Source: Gammaproteobacteria bacterium (lineage in GTDB: Bacteria > Pseudomonadota > Gammaproteobacteria > Pseudomonadales > Pseudohongiellaceae). From it: DNA of 64,000 nt. Position 1 is the stretch's first letter, and each line of letters begins with the position of its first letter. The stretch is taken from positions 1 through 64,000 of the forward strand of contig JAUXNX010000026.1 of the NCBI GenBank assembly GCA_030682575.1, read 5' to 3'. Below the pieces are notes generated by a model, which did not search any database, was not told the DNA's origin, and saw only the letters and a list, made by a program, of their open reading frames with translations. A program made the translations under genes and the position numbers. Shown here piece after piece: positions 55,311 through 63,179 of the stretch.

Positions 55311-55940
55311 TTAACGGCCCAGCGTGTTGATATAGCTGACGACATCAATGATGGCCTGTTCGTTTGCCAGACTGGATGTCATCGCTCGCATTGGTGCTCC
55401 ATAGCGGTCCTTGGGGTCGGTGCCACGGTATCCCGCTTTGAAGTTCTTCAGTTGCGTCACCAGGTACCAATCATTCTGTCCCTGCAACGCAGGGGCATTC
55501 ATGGCTTCGTTGCCTTGTGCTGCGTCACCATGACACATGACACAAGCCTGATAAAGCCTGCGCCCGTTATCCACGTTGCCACCAGTAAGAGTCGGTTCGG
55601 CGGGTTTATATTCCCAGGTGCCAGCCCAGTCGATAATGTCGGCGATGTGCTCGTCAGTCAGGATGACAGCCATGGGCTGCATCTCCATGCCTTCGATATC
55701 GGACGGATGCTTGCCGCGCCCACCTTCGCGGAACAGCTCCAGTTGTCTTTTCAAATACCATGGCTCCATTCCCGCAAGACGGGGAGCCTGAATGCCTTCG
55801 CTGCCCATGCCATCGGTGCCGTGACAGGTAAAACAGAACCGGTGATCCACAGGCTCGAAGGGTTCGGCAGCCCACGTGCCTGCACAGGCAATCGCCGCCA
55901 ATGTCACTGCCACCAGAACGGGTAAAACTTTGCGCATCAT
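55311..55940 (-). CDS. di-haem cytochrome c (c4-like)
   Basis: 209 aa with a signal peptide (ending TWAAEP). Two haem-binding sites, CFTCH and CVMCH, each in a domain with a downstream Met ligand (GMEMQPMAV and APMRAMTSS). The repeats and size match cytochrome c4 / c-type two-domain electron carriers. It lies between the secreted RidA and a TonB receptor and may carry electrons from a periplasmic oxidase. Confidence 0.9.
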   Translation of the reverse strand: MMRKVLPVLVAVTLAAIACAGTWAAEPFEPVDHRFCFTCHGTDGMGSEGIQAPRLAGMEPWYLKRQLELFREGGRGKHPSDIEGMEMQPMAVILTDEHIADIIDWAGTWEYKPAEPTLTGGNVDNGRRLYQACVMCHGDAAQGNEAMNAPALQGQNDWYLVTQLKNFKAGYRGTDPKDRYGAPMRAMTSSLANEQAIIDVVSYINTLGR

Positions 55941-56022
55941 AAAATTTAATCTCCGGGTGAAAGAGGGGTGCCACTCGCGGCACCCCTCCAGTTTACCAGC
56001 CTAAGGTTTGGACAATTGCTGC

Positions 56023-58560
56023 CTAGATGTCCATCTTGAAGCGCGCATACAGGAATCGACCATTCGGGCTGAACCCGGCATTGGTCACGTACTTGTTGCT
56101 GGTGCCTGAGTTGACGTTAACAGGTCGCACTTTCTCTGGCATGGTGTTGAGGAGGTTGTCTGCGCCCACTACAACAGTGTAACGGTCGCGGAACGTGTAA
56201 GCCGCTTCACCGCCAAAGATGACTTCAGAGCCAACCCAGTAGTCGCGCGCCGGAACAGCATTGGCTGGTACTGAGAAGTACTCGTCGTAGTAGTTCGCCT
56301 GCAGCGTGAATCTCCAGTCACCCAGGTTGTGGTTGGCGCGGAAGTTACCACGATTGGCCGGGATGCCTTTTTCCAGGTCAGCGACATTCGCACGGGTCAG
56401 CAGGCCTGGCGTGAAGCTGTCCAGACGCTGTTTGGTCCATGCCCATGAAGCCTGGAATTCGGTGCGACCGAAGTCGTCCCAGTCCATGGACCATGAACCC
56501 ACCAGTTCGACGCCCTGATTGGTTGTCGACATGTCGTTGGTGTAGTAGTTGAAGGATACGATGCTGCGTGCGCCGGAGATGCCGGAAGCTTCCAGTTGAT
56601 CCGCGAGTTCCGGAGTGATATCGAAAGTCGCAGAGTTCAGGATGCGATCACGCAGCTCAATGCGGTAGTAGTCCAGTGTCAGATCCAGACCACCGATCTC
56701 TGTCGCCACACCAACACTGAAGTTTCTGGATTTCTCCGGAGTCAGCTCGGTGCCGCCAAACAGTTGTGATATCGGATTGGTTGGTGGGATCTGGCCCTGT
56801 GTTACCGGGATGCTGTCCACAACACCGGTGCTGATGTTGGAGATGTTGGCCTGGCCCGGTGATGGCGCTCTGAAGCCGGTGCTCACGGTACTGCGCAGAT
56901 TGGTATTATCTGTCAGCGCGTAGCGGGCGGTCAGTTTACCGTTGGTGGTGTCGCCGAAGGTGTCATAGAAGTCTTCGTAGCGGATTGCAGCACCGAGGAG
57001 CAGCCGGTCAGTCGCGTCCACTTCGAGGTCGGCATAGATACTCCAGTTCTTGCGATCCCAGGTACCCTGTTGATCCGGACCGAAGCCCTGGAAGCCATCG
57101 GAACCTACACCTGCGCCCAGGTTGGCGTAAGGTCCGATGCGGTAGGAGTTCTGATCCTTGGAGGCGACCTTGAACACTTCGCGACGCCACTCGATACCGT
57201 AGGCAACGTTCAGAGGCGAGTACAGGCCGACGTCAAATGGCTTGGAGAGGTCCAGGTTCACGTTGTTCTCGATGGTAGTGTAGATGCCGGGCGAGAAGCT
57301 GGTCGGTGAGTCCGGGCCCATGGAGGGGTTGGTAGTGTTGGAGATGTAGTAAGTGATCTCCGAGAACCCATTGCCGATGCTCAGGTCGTATGAGGTACCG
57401 TCGTCCAGTTCGCCCTTGATTCCGGTGACATTGGACATATCGGTCACTTCACCCCCGAAGTCAGGAGTGTATCCACCCGGGAACCACTCAAGGAACGTGA
57501 AGCACTGTGGATCGGAAATGCCGTACTCGTAAGCGGCCACGGAGCTGGTCTTGCCGGTTACAGGATTGACACCCCTTGGAATGGTCGGACAGGTAGTGCC
57601 GCTACCGGGTGTCAGATCAAAGAACAACTGGTTGGCTCCGCGGGTGAACACTCCGGCACGGTTTTCCGGATTACGGTAGAAGAAGCCAAGTTGTACTTCC
57701 TTCTCGCTGTAGCCAGTGAAAGAGTACAGCGTCTGGTCGCCGCCGAGATCCACACCAATGTTGGCGAACAAGTTAATGATTTCGGTATCTGGCAGTCCCT
57801 GGTGCTGAGCGTTCACACGCACGGCTTTATTGCCTGCATTGATCAGACCCTGGGCGTCGCCACGCTGAATTGAGCGGTCGCTGCGCTTCTGATTGGTCAT
57901 ATCCATGCTGAGGCTGGCAAAACCGGTATTGCCCAAAGGCAGTCCCAGATTGGCTGCCATGTAGTTCAGTTGGCCGTCGTCTGTCTTGGTGTAATGGCCG
58001 GTCTTGGTCTCGATGGAAAGTCCTTCCCGATTTTCCTTGAGAATGAAGTTGATGACGCCTGCGATGGCATCAGAACCATACTGTGCAGCCGCGCCGTCAC
58101 GCAATACTTCGACTTGGCGCAGGGCGATTGGGGGAATCTGGGCGATATCAGGGAAATGGGTACCTTCGCGCCCGAACTGCACGGCGGCAGAGCGATGACG
58201 GCGCTTGCCATTCACCAGTACCAGTGTGTCGTCCGCAGGCAGTCCGCGCAGTGTGGCTGGGCGCACAAGGCTGTTGGAGTCGTTGATGTCCTGCGTATCG
58301 ACGTTGAACGTCGGCACCAGATTACGCAGCAGGTCGTTCAGGTCAGCGGTGCCCTGGTCCTGAAAGTCTGTCGCTGAGAACACGTCGACTGGAGCAGCGG
58401 AGTCAAGCGCAGTTCTTGGTGCGCGGCGTGAACCGGTGACTACCACTTCTTCAATATCGGCACCTTGGCTTTGTGCCATGGCGACTGGGGCAGTTGTGGC
58501 TGCCACGGAGCCCAGAAGGGCGGCAACCGACGACATAGTCAGCAAGTTTGAGATTTTCAT
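56023..58560 (-). CDS. TonB-dependent receptor
   Basis: 845 aa. Signal peptide, then a plug domain with a TonB box-like start (EEVVVTGSRRAPRTALDS), and LRDGAAAQYGSDAIAGVINFILK. The barrel follows, with DRLLLGAAIRYEDFYDTFGD, LRSTVSTGFRAPSPGQ, and a C-terminal strand ending YARFKMDI. It transports a large or scarce nutrient through the outer membrane. The ligand is unknown. Its promoter carries the same tandem operator as the flavin oxidase gene, so its substrate may be connected with amines or amino acids. Confidence 0.92.
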   Translation of the reverse strand: MKISNLLTMSSVAALLGSVAATTAPVAMAQSQGADIEEVVVTGSRRAPRTALDSAAPVDVFSATDFQDQGTADLNDLLRNLVPTFNVDTQDINDSNSLVRPATLRGLPADDTLVLVNGKRRHRSAAVQFGREGTHFPDIAQIPPIALRQVEVLRDGAAAQYGSDAIAGVINFILKENREGLSIETKTGHYTKTDDGQLNYMAANLGLPLGNTGFASLSMDMTNQKRSDRSIQRGDAQGLINAGNKAVRVNAQHQGLPDTEIINLFANIGVDLGGDQTLYSFTGYSEKEVQLGFFYRNPENRAGVFTRGANQLFFDLTPGSGTTCPTIPRGVNPVTGKTSSVAAYEYGISDPQCFTFLEWFPGGYTPDFGGEVTDMSNVTGIKGELDDGTSYDLSIGNGFSEITYYISNTTNPSMGPDSPTSFSPGIYTTIENNVNLDLSKPFDVGLYSPLNVAYGIEWRREVFKVASKDQNSYRIGPYANLGAGVGSDGFQGFGPDQQGTWDRKNWSIYADLEVDATDRLLLGAAIRYEDFYDTFGDTTNGKLTARYALTDNTNLRSTVSTGFRAPSPGQANISNISTGVVDSIPVTQGQIPPTNPISQLFGGTELTPEKSRNFSVGVATEIGGLDLTLDYYRIELRDRILNSATFDITPELADQLEASGISGARSIVSFNYYTNDMSTTNQGVELVGSWSMDWDDFGRTEFQASWAWTKQRLDSFTPGLLTRANVADLEKGIPANRGNFRANHNLGDWRFTLQANYYDEYFSVPANAVPARDYWVGSEVIFGGEAAYTFRDRYTVVVGADNLLNTMPEKVRPVNVNSGTSNKYVTNAGFSPNGRFLYARFKMDI

Positions 58561-58659
58561 ATTTATGTTTCCCTTTGGTCTTCATGTCTTGTTTGCGAAA
58601 GATGGTTCAAATTGACTTCTTCGGAGGAGAGGAAGTGACTCGACCACATAGCACTTGGG

Positions 58660-58718
58660 ATTATCGAGACGGGGTTTTGGAAAGTCCTCCTAAAAACATT
58701 CTGAATACCTCCTCAAAG
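58660..58718 (-). promoter_or_regulatory. promoter with tandem AGGAGG operator, TonB receptor gene
   Basis: On the minus strand: CTTTGAGGAGG (58708-58718), then TTTTTAGGAGGACTTT ending at 58681. The AGGAGG units are 22 bp apart. GGACTT (58682-58687) is followed by a 16-bp gap and GATAAT (58660-58665). The same arrangement, with the same gaps, is upstream of the flavin oxidase at 61114. Confidence 0.8.
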
Positions 58719-58890
58719 TCTGGAGCGTACTGTTTCAGGGGGGAGGGGGTCAGAGGAGCCCAGGTGGAACTATGTTGCATGAGGATGAGCACAGCAGTGA
58801 CTGAGCCTGATTTGCAGGCAGGTGACGGACGAGGGTTATGTCTCAGGATATAGTGCGGAGGACTTGGTGTTTTCAGGAATCAACAAGTAT
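58719..58890. other. intergenic region upstream of the receptor operator
   Basis: This 172-bp stretch lies between the operator and the end of the regulator gene. A G-rich patch near 58737-58755 is present. I see no gene or terminator with a clear stem. Confidence 0.4.
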
Positions 58891-60957
58891 TCAAGGAATA
58901 ATGGTGGCCTGCAGGTCGGCAAGCTTGCGTGACTCCAGATCTGACCATTCTTCTGCAGTCCACAGATTATTGCGGCTCATGAACGTATCAGATTCGTATG
59001 CTTTGCGGGATTGCTCGTGGAGAGCCACGCCGGTGACAGACTCCATTTCCATTACCCCCTCCATCAATTGTCGCTGCCAGCTCTTGCCGAGGCCCAATTC
59101 TTCCAGCAACGCCTGGTATCGAGGGTCTTCAAGAACTCTTTGCGGGAAGTATTTCTCCGCAGAGTGGGTGACATTGAATAGCCTGCGCTTTTGGGGCGGC
59201 GCCAGGTCGCGCCAGAAGGCAACACCTGTTTCGACATCTCCCAGCATGAAGCTCAGGGCTCCCTTGTTGAATGTGAAGTCGCCATCTCTGGACAAGATCT
59301 CACGGTAGGCGTCGCTGCCGAGCCTGATTTCACCACTCAGGAAGCCGATGACTGCTTCGCTGTAGTGCGCGAGGATTCCCTCGCTATCCACGTCGCGCTG
59401 ACGGTTCAGGTACATTTCCGCTTGGCGGAAATCGCCAGCCAGTGCCAGATTAGTGGCGACCGTACCCAGGAAGGAGATGTGGTAGGGGCGCTCCTGCAGT
59501 TGCCCTTTGGCTGAGAGCAACATGGCTCTGGGGGGTTGAATATTGCTGCGATAACTCCAGACCTCGTCCGGGGATATCTCGAATGGACCAACCTCGCCAG
59601 CGGCGTCCAGGAATTGTGCGGCCTCGGCGTACATCCGGGCCCCGATCAGAAATAACGCGTAGTGCGCCACGGCAAACTCGGGTGGGTTACCAGACAGGAT
59701 CTGTTTTCGTAGTTGCATTTCCTGCTGTATCTGGTTGTTCCCGCTCATGCGTAGCTTGATTTCATTGATGGAGCTGAGTATCAAGCTGTCCGGCGCCAGG
59801 CGCGAGACTTCGCGGTGGATGTCTGAGATCAGTTTGCTGAGTTCGTTGATCTTCGCAGAGCTGCTGTAGACGGCCAGGTTGTTGGCTGCGGTGGCAGCGC
59901 CGTGATATGCATTCAGGAAATTGGGGTCGAGCTCGATTGCTGACAGGTGGTAATCGATAGCTCTTTGAAAGTCGGCGGGGCTGAACTGGTTGTAGTAAAA
60001 CTCACCGCGCAGAAATCTCTCGTAGGCCAGTGCATCCGTGGTGCCCCAGTCGAGCATCTGTGCCCGCTCGGTTTCATTCAAGTGTACGCTCAAGGCGCTG
60101 ACCACATTGGATACGATCTGATCCTGAACGCCGAACAGATCCTGAATTGGCAGATCAAACTGGTCAGAATACTGATGAACGCCATCGCTGACACGGATCA
60201 GTTGCACCATGACTCGCAAACGTCCTTCGGCCGCTTGCATGCTGCCTTGCAGGACATGGTCGGCGCGCAAAGCCTTGGCGCGATCTGCTGCCCGTTCCGC
60301 CGTCCGACTGCCATCGGGACCATCGAACCCTCGCGCAGGAGAGAGGACTTCCAGATGACTCAGCTTGGAGAGTCCGTGGACGAGAGACTCGCGCAGGCCG
60401 TCTGTCAGAAACTGGTTCTCGGTGTTCAGTTCGCGATTCACGAATGGCAGCACGGCCAGGCGAACCACTTCGTCCTTGTCGCTGGACACCTGGGTGCCGG
60501 GCCAGATCAATACTGCCAGGAAGATGGCTGCGGCAGCACTGCCTGCAAGGATGCGCTTGTCCAGCAGGGCGCTGATATGGAATTTCGTGGCCGAAACATG
60601 TGTCAGTGCCAAGTGTGAGGCGGCTTCGCCATCGTCTATTGTTGATGTTGGCGGGGGATGGTTGACCTCTGCAATCAGAGAGTAGCCGCGTTTTGGTATC
60701 GTCCTTATATAGACAGGATGGTGAGCATCATCTCCCAGCGCCCCTCGCAGTTCGGCGATAGCCTTGTGGACGGCGTGATCGGAAGGGAAAGAGCCTTGCC
60801 AGAAGTGGTTAAGCAACTCATCGTGGCTGACTACCTCACCTGCATGATCGGCCAGATAATTGAGCACATCCATACTGCGGGGCGTCACTTTAACCTCTTG
60901 CGATCCCTGGGTCAGGGTGCAGGTGGCCAGGGATGCTTCCCAATCGCCAATTTTCAT
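58891..60957 (-). CDS. membrane-anchored CadC-like transcription regulator with TPR-like periplasmic domain
   Basis: 688 aa from the ATG at 60957 (an ATG at 60993 is the alternative). Residues about 1-100: OmpR/CadC winged helix (VTPRSMDVLNYLADHAGEVVSHDELL, HAVHKAIAELRGALGDDA, IRTIPKRGYSLIAEV). A single helix at about 135-154 (RILAGSAAAAIFLAVLIWP). The rest is periplasmic, first an adenylate-cyclase/TolB-like segment (LAVLPFVNRELNTENQFLTDGLRESL) then helical TPR-like repeats. CadC-type proteins bind DNA as tandem direct repeats. The paired AGGAGG operators on either side are the likely targets. Confidence 0.88.
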   Translation of the reverse strand: MKIGDWEASLATCTLTQGSQEVKVTPRSMDVLNYLADHAGEVVSHDELLNHFWQGSFPSDHAVHKAIAELRGALGDDAHHPVYIRTIPKRGYSLIAEVNHPPPTSTIDDGEAASHLALTHVSATKFHISALLDKRILAGSAAAAIFLAVLIWPGTQVSSDKDEVVRLAVLPFVNRELNTENQFLTDGLRESLVHGLSKLSHLEVLSPARGFDGPDGSRTAERAADRAKALRADHVLQGSMQAAEGRLRVMVQLIRVSDGVHQYSDQFDLPIQDLFGVQDQIVSNVVSALSVHLNETERAQMLDWGTTDALAYERFLRGEFYYNQFSPADFQRAIDYHLSAIELDPNFLNAYHGAATAANNLAVYSSSAKINELSKLISDIHREVSRLAPDSLILSSINEIKLRMSGNNQIQQEMQLRKQILSGNPPEFAVAHYALFLIGARMYAEAAQFLDAAGEVGPFEISPDEVWSYRSNIQPPRAMLLSAKGQLQERPYHISFLGTVATNLALAGDFRQAEMYLNRQRDVDSEGILAHYSEAVIGFLSGEIRLGSDAYREILSRDGDFTFNKGALSFMLGDVETGVAFWRDLAPPQKRRLFNVTHSAEKYFPQRVLEDPRYQALLEELGLGKSWQRQLMEGVMEMESVTGVALHEQSRKAYESDTFMSRNNLWTAEEWSDLESRKLADLQATIIP

Positions 60958-61113
60958 TCTGTTCAGCTTGTCTGTTGCCACGGCCCGTCTCATCCGGCTT
61001 GCAATTAATGTCCCGTCATCACGACAGAGTCGAATTCAGTAGATAACAGAAACCGTTAGAGGTCAAGGCGCTCCAAATTTACCCGCAGGCTTGTCAGAAG
61101 TATGTGTGCCTTT

Positions 61114-61171
61114 CTTTAGGAGGTTTTCAGAAGAATTTTAGGAGGACTTTACTGAGCCTCCCCGTAATAAT
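61114..61171 (+). promoter_or_regulatory. promoter with tandem AGGAGG operator, flavin oxidase gene
   Basis: CTTTAGGAGG (61114-61123) and TTTTAGGAGGACTTT (ending 61150), AGGAGG units 22 bp apart. GGACTT (61144-61149) is followed by a 16-bp gap and AATAAT (61166-61171). It lies between the divergent regulator and the oxidase, so it may control both. Confidence 0.8.
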
Positions 61172-61297
61172 TCGCCTGTCTTGCCAAACCGCATGATTAC
61201 AATTTCCAGACATTCCGTAGCAGAGCCATATTATTGCCTGCGCATAATTTATAAAGCCCGTAAGAGCAACCTGTTTAAGTTCAAGAGGATCAAGCAA

Positions 61298-62869
61298 GTG
61301 TCGAAACCAGTTTCCCGTCGAGAGTTTCTAAACCTGATTGCTGCCACCAGCGGCACCGCCGCCGTGCTCGGTATCACCAGCGCCCTGGGCATGATCCCTG
61401 CCAGTGCTTCCGCTTCTGTGCCGGATTTGCTGCGCCTCAGCAACCAGAGCCGTAAGGTTGTGATTCTCGGTGGCGGTATCTCCGGCCTGACTGTGGCATA
61501 CGAACTTGGCAAGGCTGGTTATGACTGTACTGTACTGGAAGCTTCGCACCGCGTCGGCGGCCGCATATTCACTGTGCGTGCCGGTACTCTGGTTGACGAA
61601 ATCGGCAACCCACAATACTGCGACTTCGATGATGAACCCCATATGTACTTCAACGCTGGTGCAGCCCGCATTCCCAGCACCCACACCAACGTCCTTCATT
61701 ACTGCAAGGAGTTGGGGGTTGATCTGGAGCTGTTCATCAACGAGAACAAGATGGCCTGGATTCAGGACGACAACATCATGGGTGGCAAGCCAATCCGCAA
61801 TGGTGAGTTCACCACCAATGTGCGGGGCTTCATGGCCGAGCTGATGGCAAAGGCCATGACAGAGGTGGAGCTCGATCAGCCCTTTACCGATGAAGAAGCA
61901 AGTCTGGTTCTGAGCATGATCCGCGCCTTTGGTGATCTCGGTCCGAACAATCGTTTTACCGGCAGCAGCCGCGCCGGTTACGCCTCCGGTGACTACGTCA
62001 CCAATACCGTCCAGAAGGACATCATCGACATCAGGAACCTGCTGCGGGCCAACGCTGCGCGTCAGGTGATAAGCGACAATGAGGGTGAGACCGGGCCAAT
62101 GCTCATGCAACCCACCGGCGGCATGGATCGCATTCCGGCTGGCTTTGCCCGCCAACTCGAATCGAAGATCAAGTACAAGGCTCTCGTACTCAGTCTTGAT
62201 ATTCGGGACGATGGCGTCACCGTGGAATTCCAGCAGGATGGCCAGCGTCAGGTTATCGACGCCGACTACTGCTTCAACTGTATCCCCAGCCATTTCATGA
62301 ATGGCATTACCAACAACCTGCCTGCCGATTACACCCAGGCCATGAAGTACATCCGTCGTGGGGTCGCTTACAAGGCAGCGTTCCAGGCCAAGGAACGCTT
62401 CTGGGAGAAGCAGGGTATTTACGGGGGCATCAGTTGGACCAACCAGCCAATTCGTCAGATCTGGTATCCACCGCATGGCATCCACAAGGCCAAGGGTGTG
62501 GTGCTGGCTGCCTACGATTACGGCAACGGTATGCCCTTCACTCGCATGACCCAGGCAGAGCGCCTGGAGGCACATGTAGCACAGGGTGAAAAAGTACATC
62601 CGGACTATCGTCAACAGGTCGAGAAAGGCATCACCATTGCGTGGCATCGCATGAATTACATGCTGGGCTGTTCGGCGCGCTGGAATGTGGATACACCTGA
62701 AGAGCAGGCGATCTTTGACAAGTTGCAGGCATCGGTGAACGGTCGTCACTGGTTTATCGGCGACCAGATCAGCAAGCACACAGCCTGGATGGAGAGTGCC
62801 ATCCAGTCTGCACACGTCGCTTTGGCCGATCTCGATCGGCGAGTACGCGCAGAAGCGGCGAGTGCCTGA
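61298..62869 (+). CDS. Tat-exported flavin amine oxidase (L-amino-acid-oxidase family)
   Basis: 523 aa from a GTG at 61298; the longer frame from 61181 puts 39 odd residues before the export signal. The signal is Tat type (SRREFLNLIAATSG, ending PASASASV). FAD-binding VVILGGGISGLTVAYELGK and EASHRVGGR, substrate domain with MYFNAGAARIPSTHTN, and a C-terminal region with WHRMNYMLGCSARW and QISKHTAWMESAI. The family oxidises L-amino acids or amines to imines and H2O2. Periplasmic location follows from the Tat signal. Substrate preference not inferable. Confidence 0.88.
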   Translation: MSKPVSRREFLNLIAATSGTAAVLGITSALGMIPASASASVPDLLRLSNQSRKVVILGGGISGLTVAYELGKAGYDCTVLEASHRVGGRIFTVRAGTLVDEIGNPQYCDFDDEPHMYFNAGAARIPSTHTNVLHYCKELGVDLELFINENKMAWIQDDNIMGGKPIRNGEFTTNVRGFMAELMAKAMTEVELDQPFTDEEASLVLSMIRAFGDLGPNNRFTGSSRAGYASGDYVTNTVQKDIIDIRNLLRANAARQVISDNEGETGPMLMQPTGGMDRIPAGFARQLESKIKYKALVLSLDIRDDGVTVEFQQDGQRQVIDADYCFNCIPSHFMNGITNNLPADYTQAMKYIRRGVAYKAAFQAKERFWEKQGIYGGISWTNQPIRQIWYPPHGIHKAKGVVLAAYDYGNGMPFTRMTQAERLEAHVAQGEKVHPDYRQQVEKGITIAWHRMNYMLGCSARWNVDTPEEQAIFDKLQASVNGRHWFIGDQISKHTAWMESAIQSAHVALADLDRRVRAEAASA

Positions 62870-63013
62870 TGGTTTGCACCGTGATCGGGGCACTGCAGCC
62901 TCACCGATTCCGGCTACGGTGACGCAAATTCCATTGTGATCAGAAATGGTCAGATCGAGGCAACATCGGATCCTCGCAGCGTGGGCGGGGCTTCGGCTTA
63001 CTGAAGGGGCCGG

Positions 63014-63046
63014 AACAAACTCTTTTCTCTCCTTGCAGAGTTTGTT
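63014..63046. other. intergenic hairpin
   Basis: CCGGAACAAACTC pairs with GAGTTTGTTTCGG, 12 of 13 bases, with a pyrimidine-rich loop. It has no T-tract of its own. It is the first of three hairpins between the oxidase and the convergent receptor. Confidence 0.55.
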
Positions 63047-63070
63047 TCGGTCCCGTCAGTTCCTTGCAAT

Positions 63071-63100
63071 AAAAAGGGAGGAACCCGTAAAGGTTCCTCC
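63071..63100 (-). terminator. intrinsic terminator of the second TonB receptor gene
   Basis: GGAGGAACC (63077-63085) pairs with GGTTCCTCC (63092-63100). On the minus strand the stem is followed by CTTTTTATT, fitting the end of the receptor transcript. Confidence 0.8.
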
Positions 63101-63124
63101 ACTTCTTTTCCTTCCAGTTTGTTT

Positions 63125-63162
63125 CTCCCCCCACTACCGCGAGGCAGTGGGGGGAGTTTTTT
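63125..63162 (+). terminator. intrinsic terminator of the flavin oxidase transcript
   Basis: CTCCCCCCACT pairs with AGTGGGGGGAG around a 10-nt loop, followed by six T residues on the plus strand. It lies about 255 bp after the oxidase stop and just before the convergent receptor stop. Confidence 0.88.
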
Positions 63163-63179
63163 ACTGCAATCTTCCGAGC

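Noticed and set aside
61328-62893. A 521-codon minus-strand open frame opposite the flavin oxidase
   Set aside because: Antisense to a clear FAD enzyme with a Tat signal; composition is typical of a shadow frame.
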